Source of the DNA: an uncultured Erysipelotrichaceae bacterium
GTDB taxonomy: Bacteria > Bacillota_I > Bacilli_A > Erysipelotrichales > Coprobacillaceae
NCBI GenBank assembly: GCA_900550005.1
Contig: URQL01000039.1
Span: 1 to 11,300, forward strand
Length of the DNA stretch: 11,300 nt
Reading direction: 5' to 3'
Shown: in pieces, positions 1 through 7,307 of the stretch
Layout of the letters: the number at the start of each line of letters is the position of its first letter
Position numbering within the stretch: position 1 is the stretch's first letter
The notes under the pieces: generated by a model
What the model was told of the DNA's origin: nothing
Database searches by the model: none
The model's input: only the letters and a program-made list of their open reading frames with translations
Position numbers and translations under genes: made by a program

Positions 1-1615
1 GCTTGGTGGAGCAATGCAATTTGTTTTAACAAAAGATCAAGCAAGTGCTAGACAAGCCATTGGTTATTTGAAAAAAAATAGGGCAGGAAGAGCTACGTTT
101 TTACCAATCCCTTCTTTATCAAAAAGAAGTGTTCGTGATGAACATTTATTAGTTTGTCAAAATACAAAAGGGTATCTAGGAATCGCTAGTGAATTTGTTG
201 AATATGATCAAAAATACGATAAAGTGATCTCCAATCAATTAGGAAATACATTGATTGTAGAAGATTTACAAACAGCAAACCATTTAGCAAATCAACTTTA
301 TTATCGCTATAAAATCGTTACTTTAAATGGAGATGTGGTTAATGTAGGAGGGTCAATGACCGGAGGTCAAAGCCGTCAACAAAATAGTTCTTACCAATCA
401 AAAAAGGAATTAGAAGTGATTCAAAAAGATTTAGAAGGTTTAGAAATCAACCTTTCTAAATTAAAAACACAAATTAATGAATTGGATTTAGAATATCGTG
501 AACAAAGTAATGAACTACTCCAAAAGAAAATCTTATTTGCTCGTCTTGAAGAAGAAGTAGCAGATAAATTAGCTCATTTTAAAAATACCAAAGCACAATA
601 TGAAGCTTTAGCTCATGAAAAAGTAGAAGTGGATTCTTTATTAAAAGAAGATACGAATCAAGATTTAATTCAAGAATTAAATAAAGCCAATGCTTTAAAA
701 GAAGAACTTACCGCTTCAATTAAAGCAAAACGCGAAACAAGAATGGGTTATGTTAATGATAATGATATTTTAGAGCAAGAGTTACGTGAATTAAGAAAAG
801 CGTTAAATGATTGTCAAAATCAATACATGAAACAAAAAGTAGAACTTACAAAATTAGAAGGAAATCTAAATTCGAAATTAGCTTACTTAAATGAAGAATA
901 TAAAATGACTTTTGAATATGCAAGTGAACATTATGGTCATAAAAAATACAATGAAGATGATCGCAGTGAAGTCTTTGCATTAAAAACAGAAATACGTCGT
1001 TTAGGAAATGTCAATTTAGATGCTATCGAAGAATATCAAAATGTTAGTGAACGTTTTGACCATTTAACTAGTCAAAAAGGAGATTTACTAGAGGCACAAA
1101 CGACATTATTACAAGCAATCGATGAAATGGATGAAGTCATGACAAAACGTTTTGATGAAACATTTAATAAAGTCAATGAGGAATTTAACCTTGTGTTTCG
1201 ATCTTTATTAGGTGGTGGTAAGGCCATGCTTAAATATAGTGATCCAGAAAATATTTTGGAAACAGGAATCGACATTGATGTACAACCACCAGGAAAAGCT
1301 GTACAAAATATTTCTTTATTTTCAGGTGGAGAAAAAGCGTTAATTGCAATATCTTGTTTATTTGCTATTTTAAAAGTAAGACCAGTACCAATGTGCATTT
1401 TAGATGAGGTTGAAGCAGCTTTAGACCAAGCAAACGTAGAACGTTTTGCTAAATATTTAAAAGAATTTGAAGGAAAAACGCAATTTATTGTTGTTACGCA
1501 TCGTCCAGGGACAATGGAACAATGCGATATCCTTTATGGAGCTACAATGCAACAAAAAGGCGTTACGAAATTAATTAGTGTAAAATTTGAAGAAGCAGCG
1601 CAAAATGTAAGTTAG
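1..1615 (+). CDS. smc: Chromosome segregation ATPase SMC, C-terminal half (5' end outside window)
   Basis: SMC forms the ATP-driven condensin core, with ScpA and ScpB, that organises and separates newly replicated chromosomes. The open frame enters at the left edge (codons start at position 2, reading L-G-G-A before the first visible Met at 14), so this is a partial gene, not one starting at 14. Counting from that Met, residues 1 to about 118 are the hinge: GRATFLPI, then GGSMTGG at 112-118. Residues about 125-400 are charged, Leu/Glu/Lys-rich coiled coil. The C-terminal ATPase lobe follows, with an ABC signature FSGGEKAL near 436, Walker B CILDEVEAALD near 461 and H-loop VVTHR near 494. The signature begins with F instead of the usual L. 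The N-terminal Walker A lobe is outside the window. The gene ends at TAG 1613-1615, which overlaps the ftsY ribosome binding site. Identity is secure. Confidence 0.97.
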   Translation, partial: LGGAMQFVLTKDQASARQAIGYLKKNRAGRATFLPIPSLSKRSVRDEHLLVCQNTKGYLGIASEFVEYDQKYDKVISNQLGNTLIVEDLQTANHLANQLYYRYKIVTLNGDVVNVGGSMTGGQSRQQNSSYQSKKELEVIQKDLEGLEINLSKLKTQINELDLEYREQSNELLQKKILFARLEEEVADKLAHFKNTKAQYEALAHEKVEVDSLLKEDTNQDLIQELNKANALKEELTASIKAKRETRMGYVNDNDILEQELRELRKALNDCQNQYMKQKVELTKLEGNLNSKLAYLNEEYKMTFEYASEHYGHKKYNEDDRSEVFALKTEIRRLGNVNLDAIEEYQNVSERFDHLTSQKGDLLEAQTTLLQAIDEMDEVMTKRFDETFNKVNEEFNLVFRSLLGGGKAMLKYSDPENILETGIDIDVQPPGKAVQNISLFSGGEKALIAISCLFAILKVRPVPMCILDEVEAALDQANVERFAKYLKEFEGKTQFIVVTHRPGTMEQCDILYGATMQQKGVTKLISVKFEEAAQNVS

Positions 1616-1620
1616 GAGGG
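1613..1620 (+). promoter_or_regulatory. ftsY ribosome binding site overlapping the smc stop codon
   Basis: The bases TAGGAGGG contain both the smc stop (TAG) and an AGGAGG Shine-Dalgarno sequence, followed by a 6-7 nt gap to the ftsY ATG at 1627. A ribosome terminating on smc sits on the ftsY initiation site, so coupled translation is likely (inference). Confidence 0.85.
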
Positions 1621-1626
1621 AACACG

Positions 1627-2604
1627 ATGGGATTTTTTGATAAAATCAAGGAGAAATTAGTAGGAAAATCAGTTAAACAAAATGAAAAGTATGTTGCTGG
1701 TTTAGATAAATCAAATACCACATTTTCTGATCGTATCAATCAATTAGCTGCACGTTATCGTGAAATTGATGATGATTATTTTGAAGAATTAGAAAATATT
1801 TTGATTATGAGTGATGTTGGAGTCAACATGGTTATGAAAATTGTTGATGAAATCAAAAATGAAGTACGTATTCAAGGAATAAAAGATCCAAAAGAAATAG
1901 GGGAAATCATTGCGGATAAAATGTTTGTTATTTATGCAAATGACAGTGTTATGACTAATGAAATCCAATATGCTAAAGATGGATTAACTGTTATTTTAAT
2001 GGTGGGTGTCAATGGAGCAGGAAAAACAACGACGATTGCTAAACTAGCGCATATTATGAAAGAAGAAGGTAAAAAAGTCATGCTTGTAGCGGGTGATACT
2101 TTTAGAGCTGGAGCAATCGATCAACTTGCAGAATGGGCAAGAAGATTGGATGTCGCCATTGTTGAAGGAAAAGAAGGTGGCGATCCATCAGCTGCAGTTT
2201 ATGATGGAATCAAACAAGCCAAACAACAACAGGCAGATGTTCTCATTGTTGATACAGCAGGACGTTTACAAAATAAAGTGAATTTAATGAACGAGCTTGA
2301 AAAAATGAATCGTATTATTAAACGTGAAATTCCTGATGGTCCTCATGAAACTTTACTTGTTATTGATGCAACTACGGGACAAAATGGAGTTTCTCAAGCA
2401 ACAGAATTTGCAAAAATTACACAAATCACAGGAATTGTTCTTACAAAAATGGATGGAACAGCTAAAGGTGGAATTGTCTTATCAATTAAAGATGCATTAA
2501 ATATTCCAGTTAAGTTTATCGGTTTAGGAGAAAAAATGGATGACTTACAAGCCTTCGATTTAGAACAATATATCTATGGTCTATGTAAGAACTTGATGGA
2601 GTAA
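1627..2604 (+). CDS. ftsY: Signal recognition particle receptor GTPase FtsY
   Basis: FtsY is the membrane-associated SRP receptor. It docks with GTP-bound Ffh, and reciprocal GTP hydrolysis hands the ribosome-nascent chain to the Sec translocon. The 325-residue protein has a short N-terminal part starting MGFFDKIKEKL, which is basic and amphipathic and suits membrane contact. The long acidic A domain of enterobacterial FtsY is absent, as is usual in Firmicutes. The four-helix N domain spans about 30-115. The G domain shows P-loop GVNGAGKTTT (127-136), insertion-box DTFRAGA (157-163), DTAGR (209-213), TKMDG specificity motif (273-277) and closing GLGEKMDDL (299-307). The start at 1627 is set by the AGGAGG 6-7 nt upstream. 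It lies 11 nt after smc and 2 nt before ylxM, so it is clearly in the same operon. All catalytic motifs look intact. Confidence 0.98.
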   Translation: MGFFDKIKEKLVGKSVKQNEKYVAGLDKSNTTFSDRINQLAARYREIDDDYFEELENILIMSDVGVNMVMKIVDEIKNEVRIQGIKDPKEIGEIIADKMFVIYANDSVMTNEIQYAKDGLTVILMVGVNGAGKTTTIAKLAHIMKEEGKKVMLVAGDTFRAGAIDQLAEWARRLDVAIVEGKEGGDPSAAVYDGIKQAKQQQADVLIVDTAGRLQNKVNLMNELEKMNRIIKREIPDGPHETLLVIDATTGQNGVSQATEFAKITQITGIVLTKMDGTAKGGIVLSIKDALNIPVKFIGLGEKMDDLQAFDLEQYIYGLCKNLME

Positions 2605-2606
2605 TT

Positions 2607-2933
2607 ATGGATCAATTAGAAAAAACACAACATGTCAATCTACTTATGGATATGTATGGTGAACTTTTAACCGATAAACAAAGAAATTATTTGAATTTAT
2701 ATTATGATGAAGATTTATCTTTAGCTGAAATTGCTGAAGAATTGGATGTATCAAGAAATGCGGTTTATGATAATTTAAAACGTGCGATTCATACACTAGA
2801 AGATTATGAAGCAAAGTTAAAATTATTAGAAAAGCATGAAAAAAGATTAAAATTGATTGATCAGTTAGAAGCGTTTGACTCACAAGATCATGAACAGCTT
2901 TATAACTATTTAGAACAAATTAAAAATATATAG
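2607..2933 (+). CDS. ylxM: YlxM family (UPF0122) helix-turn-helix protein linked to SRP
   Basis: This small protein of 108 residues is encoded between ftsY and ffh, where YlxM/UPF0122 sits in many Firmicutes. It has a sigma-70 region 4-like helix-turn-helix at about 38-60 (SLAEIAEELDVSRNAVYDNL), preceded by LTDKQRNYLNLYY and followed by a charged helix (about 63-90). Family knowledge: YlxM has been tied to SRP function, probably by modulating the SRP complex, and a DNA-binding role is suggested only by the fold. The ATG lies 2 nt after the ftsY stop with only a weak upstream GGAG-like site, so translation probably depends on ribosomes finishing ftsY. The stop TAG lies inside the ffh ribosome binding site. 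No start nearer the usual N-terminus is available. Family assignment is secure; molecular role is less so. Confidence 0.93.
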   Translation: MDQLEKTQHVNLLMDMYGELLTDKQRNYLNLYYDEDLSLAEIAEELDVSRNAVYDNLKRAIHTLEDYEAKLKLLEKHEKRLKLIDQLEAFDSQDHEQLYNYLEQIKNI

Positions 2934-2937
2934 GAGG
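2931..2937 (+). promoter_or_regulatory. ffh ribosome binding site overlapping the ylxM stop codon
   Basis: TAGGAGG combines the ylxM stop TAG with a full AGGAGG Shine-Dalgarno sequence, 6 nt before the ffh ATG at 2944. This repeats the arrangement at the smc/ftsY junction. Confidence 0.85.
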
Positions 2938-2943
2938 TCTATT

Positions 2944-4338
2944 ATGCCATTTGAATCACTTTCAGAGAGATTACAAGGTTCTTTAAAGAAAATTAGGGGA
3001 CAAAGTACATTAACACAAGAAAATATGGATGAAATGCTTCGTGAGATTCGTTTAGCCTTACTTGAAGCGGATGTTAACTTTAATGTTGTTAAAGATTTTA
3101 TTGCGAATGTTAAAGAAAAAGCTTTAGGACAAGACGTTTTAGCTTCTTTAACACCAGGACAAATGGTTGTGAAAATCGTTCACGAAGAGTTAGTTCATTT
3201 ATTAGGTGATGATGTTGTTGAAGTTCAATTTGATAAAAAACCAACTGTGATTATGATGGTTGGGTTACAAGGTGCTGGTAAGACAACAACAACAGGTAAA
3301 ATTGCTAACTTAATTCGTAAAAAATATAAGAAGAAACCATTATTAGTAGCTGGTGACGTTTATCGTCCTGCAGCAATTGACCAATTACAAACTTTAGGGC
3401 GTTCTTTAGATGTGCCAGTATTTGCTAAAGGAACAGATGTTAAACCAGAACAAATTGTTACAGAAGCCATCGAATTTGCTAAAGAAAATAACAATGATGT
3501 TATTTTGATCGATACAGCAGGTCGTTTACATATTGATGAAACTTTAATGGATGAACTTGTTCGTATTAAAGAAATTGCGCATCCAGATGAAATTTTATTA
3601 GTTGTAGATGCATTAACTGGACAAGATATCGTTAATGTAGCAAGCAGCTTTAATGAACGTTTAGCTTTAACCGGTGCCGTTTTAACAAAATTAGATGGGG
3701 ACTCTCGTGGTGGAGGGGCTTTATCTATTCGTCAAATCACACAAGTTCCAATTAAATTCATTGGTACAGGTGAAAAATTAGATGCGTTAGATTTATTCTA
3801 TCCAGATCGTATGGCTGACCGTATTTTAGGTATGGGAGATGTCATGTCTTTAATTGAAAAAGCACAAGATGTGATCGATGAAAAATCAGCTAAAAAATCT
3901 TTAGATCGTTTAACATCAGGAACATTCGGTTTAGATGATATGTTAGAACAATTACGTCAGGTACAAAAATTAGGATCAATTTCAGGTATTTTAAAAATGA
4001 TTCCAGGAGTTAATAGTGCAGCTTTAAAACAAGTTAATGATGAAGATGCTAAAAAAGAATTAATTAAAACAGAGGCCATCATCAATTCAATGACAAAAGA
4101 AGAAAGACGTGATCCTTCTATTTTAACAGCAAAACGTAAAATTCGTATTGCTAAAGGATGCGGGATGGAAGTGGCTGACATTAACCGTTTATTAAAGAAA
4201 TTTGAACAATCAAAAACGTTAATGGAAAATATGACACGTATCAATCCACTTACAGGAATGCCTACAGGTAAACCAAAAAAACAAGTACAAAACCCTAACC
4301 GTAAAAAAGAACGTCATAAAAAGAAAAAAAGAAAATAA
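2944..4338 (+). CDS. ffh: Signal recognition particle GTPase Ffh (SRP54)
   Basis: Ffh binds the SRP RNA and hydrophobic signal sequences emerging from the ribosome, and delivers them to FtsY. The length of 464 residues is normal for the family. The N domain (about 1-90) contains REIRLALLEADVN. The G domain has P-loop GLQGAGKTTT (107-116), DVYRPAAIDQL (138-148), DTAGR (190-194), TKLDG (248-252) and GTGEKLDALDLF (274-285). The methionine-containing M domain runs from about 325 to 430. It has finger-loop region KLGSISGILKMIPG and RNA-binding stretch KRKIRIAKGCG (397-407), where the usual GSG is GCG. The C-terminus is a strongly basic lysine/arginine tail (about 443-464). The AGGAGG at 2932-2937 fixes the start. 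It is the last gene before a strong terminator; rpsP, which often follows ffh in Bacillus-type clusters, is not here. Confidence 0.98.
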   Translation: MPFESLSERLQGSLKKIRGQSTLTQENMDEMLREIRLALLEADVNFNVVKDFIANVKEKALGQDVLASLTPGQMVVKIVHEELVHLLGDDVVEVQFDKKPTVIMMVGLQGAGKTTTTGKIANLIRKKYKKKPLLVAGDVYRPAAIDQLQTLGRSLDVPVFAKGTDVKPEQIVTEAIEFAKENNNDVILIDTAGRLHIDETLMDELVRIKEIAHPDEILLVVDALTGQDIVNVASSFNERLALTGAVLTKLDGDSRGGGALSIRQITQVPIKFIGTGEKLDALDLFYPDRMADRILGMGDVMSLIEKAQDVIDEKSAKKSLDRLTSGTFGLDDMLEQLRQVQKLGSISGILKMIPGVNSAALKQVNDEDAKKELIKTEAIINSMTKEERRDPSILTAKRKIRIAKGCGMEVADINRLLKKFEQSKTLMENMTRINPLTGMPTGKPKKQVQNPNRKKERHKKKKRK

Positions 4339-4344
4339 AAAAAT

Positions 4345-4379
4345 AAAGGCATTACTCCATTTTGAAGTAATGCCTTTTT
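4345..4379. terminator. Bidirectional Rho-independent terminator between ffh and the AI-2E family gene
   Basis: A perfect 12-bp stem (AAAGGCATTACT at 4345-4356 pairing with 4366-4377) closes a 9-nt loop and is followed by a T run on the plus strand (4375-4379). The A-rich flank 4337-4343 gives a U-tract for minus-strand transcripts. It starts 7 nt after the ffh stop and ends 3 nt before the convergent gene's stop, so it can serve both. Confidence 0.92.
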
Positions 4380-4381
4380 GA

Positions 4382-5578
4382 TTATTCCTTTTTAGTTTCT
4401 TTAGTTGAATAGAAATTTTTATCATCAACAAATAATTTTTTCTGATCTAAACGGTGGTTGATCCATTCGCTGATCGTTGAATAAAGTAGAGCTGTCATTG
4501 GGACGGCAATAAGCATTCCGGTAATACCAAATAATCCTCCAAAGATGACTAAGGATAATAATACATAAATTCCTGAAATTCCTACGGATCCACCTACAAC
4601 ACGAGGATAAATCACATTTCCTTCAAATTGTTGTAAACATTGGAAATAAACAATGAACCAAATGGATTGGATGGGGTTTAAGGCAAAAATGAGGATGCAG
4701 CCAAAGACCATGCCAAACATTGCTCCAAACATTGGAACTAAGCTTGTCACTGCAACGATTACAGAAGTAAGTTCAGAAAATGGGAAACGGAAAATAAGCA
4801 TCCCAATATAACAAAGTACTCCTAAAATGACTGCTTCAACTAGTTGTCCACCAATAAAACCTGAAAAAATGGCATTGGCTTTGGTTCCAACTTTGAAAAT
4901 GTATTCTGTTTGTTTTTCTTTAAACAAGGCAGCAATGATTTTTCTTAGTTGAGTTAAATAATCTTCTTTTGCTGTTAATAAATAAAGACTCAACATAAAG
5001 GCTGTAAACCAGGTTCCAAAAGAACCTATAAAGCCCATTGATGTTGAAATAATACTGCTAGCTCCAATACTTAGCCAAGAAGTTGCATTTTTAATGATGT
5101 CATTCCATTTTAGACTTTCTAAGTATTGGTAAATTTGTGATTTCGATGCATCGTAATCAATTTTAAAGTAATTTAATAATTTATTGATGTATTCTACAGA
5201 ACTTGTTAAATAGGTGTTAAAGTTGTTTAATAACAAACCAAAACTACTTGCTAATTTTGGTAAGATGATACTTACTAAAATAGCTAAGGTTAAAAGTGCT
5301 AAAATAAGCGTTAGAAAAACCGCAAGTGCTCTTGATTTCTTTTGCAAAAAAGAGTCTTCTTTTGTGTGCTTTTGAATTAATTTTTCAATACTTTTCATAG
5401 GAATATTTAAAATATAGGCAATCGCAATTCCATAAAAAAGAGGCTTGAATAAGGAAATGACTTGAAAAACAAGATCTAAAGTTGTTGATAAATTAAAAAT
5501 AATGGCACTAAAAAGAATGCCAAAGGCAACTAAAAAGACCCAAGGTTTGATAATTCTTTTTATTTCGTTAAAATCCAT
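4382..5578 (-). CDS. AI-2E family (UPF0118) polytopic membrane transporter
   Basis: This is an inner-membrane protein of 398 residues, a normal length for the family. Hydrophobic segments lie at about 13-32, 37-57, 86-107, 172-200, 238-262, 268-298, 304-316 and 332-368. A hydrophilic, probably external domain covers about 110-165. The family hallmark is the C-terminal region PRVVGGSVGISG (325-336) followed by GGLFGITGMLIAVP (347-360). Family knowledge: members include the putative autoinducer-2 exporter TqsA and some cation/proton antiporters, so the substrate cannot be named from sequence. The C-terminal tail is short, charged and cytoplasmic. The start is set by AGGAGG on the minus strand (5586-5591), 7 nt upstream. 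It is monocistronic with its own promoter, convergent with ffh and divergent from the flavin reductase gene. Confidence 0.9.
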   Translation of the reverse strand: MDFNEIKRIIKPWVFLVAFGILFSAIIFNLSTTLDLVFQVISLFKPLFYGIAIAYILNIPMKSIEKLIQKHTKEDSFLQKKSRALAVFLTLILALLTLAILVSIILPKLASSFGLLLNNFNTYLTSSVEYINKLLNYFKIDYDASKSQIYQYLESLKWNDIIKNATSWLSIGASSIISTSMGFIGSFGTWFTAFMLSLYLLTAKEDYLTQLRKIIAALFKEKQTEYIFKVGTKANAIFSGFIGGQLVEAVILGVLCYIGMLIFRFPFSELTSVIVAVTSLVPMFGAMFGMVFGCILIFALNPIQSIWFIVYFQCLQQFEGNVIYPRVVGGSVGISGIYVLLSLVIFGGLFGITGMLIAVPMTALLYSTISEWINHRLDQKKLFVDDKNFYSTKETKKE

Positions 5579-5599
5579 GTGTTTTCCTCCTTGTTAACC

Positions 5600-5628
5600 A
5601 TCATACCATTAATAGCTTAGAAATACAA
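5600..5628 (-). promoter_or_regulatory. Candidate sigma-A promoter for the AI-2E family gene
   Basis: Reading the minus strand, TTGTAT (5628-5623) and TATGAT (5605-5600) are separated by 17 nt, and TGG directly before the -10 makes an extended -10 element. The predicted transcript would start near 5593, giving a leader of about 15 nt that includes the ribosome binding site. Confidence 0.6.
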
Positions 5629-5646
5629 AGCATTCTTTTGAGCATT

Positions 5647-5682
5647 TTGTTTGTATAGAAATTGTATAAGGTATACGATAAT
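5647..5682 (+). promoter_or_regulatory. Weak candidate promoter region for the flavin reductase gene
   Basis: Between the divergent genes the plus strand has TTG-rich hexamers (TTGTTT at 5647, TTGTAT at 5651) and several possible -10 boxes (TATAAG 5665, GTATAC 5671, GATAAT 5677). No pair has both good hexamers and 17-nt spacing, so a promoter is expected here but its exact boxes are uncertain. Confidence 0.35.
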
Positions 5683-5701
5683 AAAAAGGGGGAAAGTAAA
5701 A

Positions 5702-6211
5702 ATGGCATTTAAAAAAATTGCAGTTGAAGATTTAATGATGAACCCATTTACTAAAATGGGTAAGGAATGGATGTTGATTACGGCGGGCAATCAAACATCA
5801 GGAATCAATACCATGACCGCTTCTTGGGGTGGTGTTGGTGTTTTGTGGAATAAAAATGTAGCAACAGCTTATATTCGTCCACAACGTTATACGAAAAAAT
5901 TTGTTGATGAAAATGATTATTTTACGCTTTCATTTTATGATTTAAAAGATCAAAAGGCCTTAGCTTATTTAGGAAAAGTGTCAGGTAAGGATGAAGATAA
6001 GGTAGCTCATGTTGGATTTCATCCTATTATAAATAACGATTATGGTTATTTTAAAGAAGCAACGATGGTGCTTGTTTGTAAAAAGTTGTATCATGCACCT
6101 ATCCTTGCAAGTGGTTTTGTCGAAAAAGATTTAGATCAAAAAAATTATCCAAGTAAAGATTATCATGAAATGTATATTGGTGAAATTGTTGAAGTGTTTG
6201 TTAAAGAATAA
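5702..6211 (+). CDS. Flavin reductase family (flavoredoxin-like) FMN-binding protein
   Basis: The protein has 169 residues and a split-barrel FMN-binding fold like flavoredoxin and small flavin reductases. Recognisable parts are WMLITAGN (23-30), the FMN-contact region NTMTASWGGVGVLWNK (36-51), and RPQRYTKKFVDE (59-70), where family members contact flavin phosphate. It ends with YIGEIVEVFV. Relatives in anaerobes carry FMN and pass electrons or reduce flavin or other small substrates; the physiological partner cannot be told here. The start is ATG 5702, preceded by AAGGGGGA (5686-5693). The open frame extends to a TTG at 5651, but that extension lies in the promoter region and adds no family-like sequence. 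The gene stands alone between a divergent promoter region and a bidirectional terminator. Confidence 0.87.
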   Translation: MAFKKIAVEDLMMNPFTKMGKEWMLITAGNQTSGINTMTASWGGVGVLWNKNVATAYIRPQRYTKKFVDENDYFTLSFYDLKDQKALAYLGKVSGKDEDKVAHVGFHPIINNDYGYFKEATMVLVCKKLYHAPILASGFVEKDLDQKNYPSKDYHEMYIGEIVEVFVKE

Positions 6212-6212
6212 G

Positions 6213-6239
6213 AAAAAAGAGGTTTTGGGCCTCTTTTTT
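6213..6239. terminator. Bidirectional terminator between flavin reductase gene and dut
   Basis: A 10-bp stem, AAAAAAGAGG (6213-6222) pairing with CCTCTTTTTT (6230-6239), encloses a 7-nt loop. The six T residues on one arm and six A residues on the other make it work on both strands. It sits 1 nt after the upstream stop and 2 nt before the convergent dut stop. Confidence 0.9.
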
Positions 6240-6241
6240 GT

Positions 6242-6742
6242 TTATGCTTTTTTAGTTGTACTACCAAATCCTCCGTTACGAATTTGAGTGGCATCATCAT
6301 CAAAAGTAATTCCATATTCAATAAAAATACCTTGCATGAAACCTTCACCCGCTTCAAGACTTACGGTTTTATCTTCGTTTGAATCATTTGTAATTTTAGC
6401 GAAGATATGGCCTTCGTTATCTGAATAGAAGTAGTCGCTATCGATGATTCCTACGGTGTTGTTTAATTGTAAACGATATTTAAAACCTAAGCCACTGCGT
6501 GGATAGAGTTTTAAAACCCAATTTTCTTCCATTTCTACACGGATTCCTGTAGGAATTTTGATGGTTTGACCAGGTTTTAATTCAATGGCAACAGGCGTAA
6601 AAAAGTCATAACCGGCAGACCCTTTAGTGGCTCTTTTAGGAAGTTGGACTTGTTCATAAATGGCTTTAGGATCTCCACCTAGATCCCAACTTTGTGTGAA
6701 TTGTTCAAGACTGACTTTGTGAAATTGTGCTACTTTTTTCAT
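6242..6742 (-). CDS. dut: dUTP diphosphatase (trimeric dUTPase)
   Basis: The enzyme hydrolyses dUTP to dUMP and pyrophosphate, keeping uracil out of DNA and feeding dTMP synthesis. All five trimeric dUTPase motifs are visible in the 166 residues. Motif I is SAGYDFF (42-48), motif II is PRSGLG (81-86) and motif III is NTVGIIDSDYF (95-105) with the catalytic Asp. Motif IV is GEGFMQGIF (132-140), and the flexible C-terminal motif V is RNGGFGSTTK (155-164). Before motif I there is an extension of about 35 residues (FHKVSLEQFTQSW), and after the motif III Asp there is an insert, YFYSDNEGH. Both belong to a Firmicutes subfamily rather than the short phage/E. coli type (recalled, not searched). ATG 6742 has GAAAGG 8 nt upstream. 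It is the second gene of a minus-strand pair, 13 nt behind the membrane protein gene. Confidence 0.95.
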   Translation of the reverse strand: MKKVAQFHKVSLEQFTQSWDLGGDPKAIYEQVQLPKRATKGSAGYDFFTPVAIELKPGQTIKIPTGIRVEMEENWVLKLYPRSGLGFKYRLQLNNTVGIIDSDYFYSDNEGHIFAKITNDSNEDKTVSLEAGEGFMQGIFIEYGITFDDDATQIRNGGFGSTTKKA

Positions 6743-6755
6743 TGTTTGATCCTTT

Positions 6756-7229
6756 CTATTTCATTAAATAATAAAGTTCTATACCACCTAAAATGTAAGA
6801 AAACCAACTAATGGGATTAGTTGATGCAATATTTTGTAAACTTGATAGCCAAAGGGTAGGTGTTAATAGAAATTGGGGAAGATAGTTTAAACCTGTATAT
6901 AATGCAAGTGAACAAATCGGTGTAGCAAGGATAGCGACAACATAACCGATATAGGCAATCGTTACTACTTTTTTAGAAAAGAATGAAGTAAAACGATGAC
7001 AAATTGCATAAATCATATAGGCAATAAGAATATAGATAATGCCAAAACGAATGGATGTTCCACTTGTGACGATGGCTTGGATTAAAGCACCAATAATACT
7101 TGTTATTAGAACGGCTAAAACAAGGAGGAGTGTTTTTTCTGGTGATAAAAAGGCATCGTTGTTTTTTCTAAAATAATTAACGGCTTCACGTCGTTGCTTT
7201 CTTTTTTCATATTCTTCTTTTAGACTCAT
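6756..7229 (-). CDS. Uncharacterised four-helix membrane protein encoded upstream of dut
   Basis: I do not recognise a family for this 157-residue protein. The first 30 residues are hydrophilic and strongly basic (KEEYEKRKQRREAV), with no signal peptide. Hydrophobic segments follow at about 33-54, 61-79, 88-110 and 139-156, so four membrane helices with a cytoplasmic N-terminus are likely. A Pro/Leu/Trp-rich stretch (about 116-131) may be a re-entrant or interfacial segment. The start ATG 7229 is well supported by GGAGGG at 7236-7241, and a good extended -10 promoter lies directly upstream. The stop TAG at 6756-6758 touches the dut ribosome binding site, so the two are almost certainly co-transcribed. 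No functional link to dUTP metabolism is evident. It is a real gene by frame length, signals and helix pattern; its function is unknown. Confidence 0.8.
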   Translation of the reverse strand: MSLKEEYEKRKQRREAVNYFRKNNDAFLSPEKTLLLVLAVLITSIIGALIQAIVTSGTSIRFGIIYILIAYMIYAICHRFTSFFSKKVVTIAYIGYVVAILATPICSLALYTGLNYLPQFLLTPTLWLSSLQNIASTNPISWFSYILGGIELYYLMK

Positions 7230-7247
7230 ATTGATCCCTCCAAAATC

Positions 7248-7276
7248 ATTATAACATAGATAAGAAAAGACTAAAA
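7248..7276 (-). promoter_or_regulatory. Extended -10 promoter for the membrane protein-dut operon
   Basis: On the minus strand TATAAT (7253-7248) is preceded by TGT, a perfect extended -10. The -35 region 17 nt upstream is weak (TTTTAG, 7276-7271), which is tolerable with an extended -10. Transcription would start near 7241, at the edge of the ribosome binding site, giving a leader of only about 12 nt. Confidence 0.65.
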
Positions 7277-7307
7277 TTTAAATGAAAAATTTTTTTAGTA
7301 AAAAGGG

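Noticed and set aside
4219..4431. Small minus-strand open frame over the ffh 3' end and terminator
   Set aside because: It spans the terminator hairpin and antisense of the lysine-rich Ffh tail, and overlaps the AI-2E family gene in another frame; its low-complexity F/L content is a shadow.
5651..5701. N-terminal extension of the flavin reductase from the TTG at 5651
   Set aside because: The extension overlaps the likely promoter, has no ribosome binding site and adds residues unlike the family; ATG 5702 follows AAGGGGGA.
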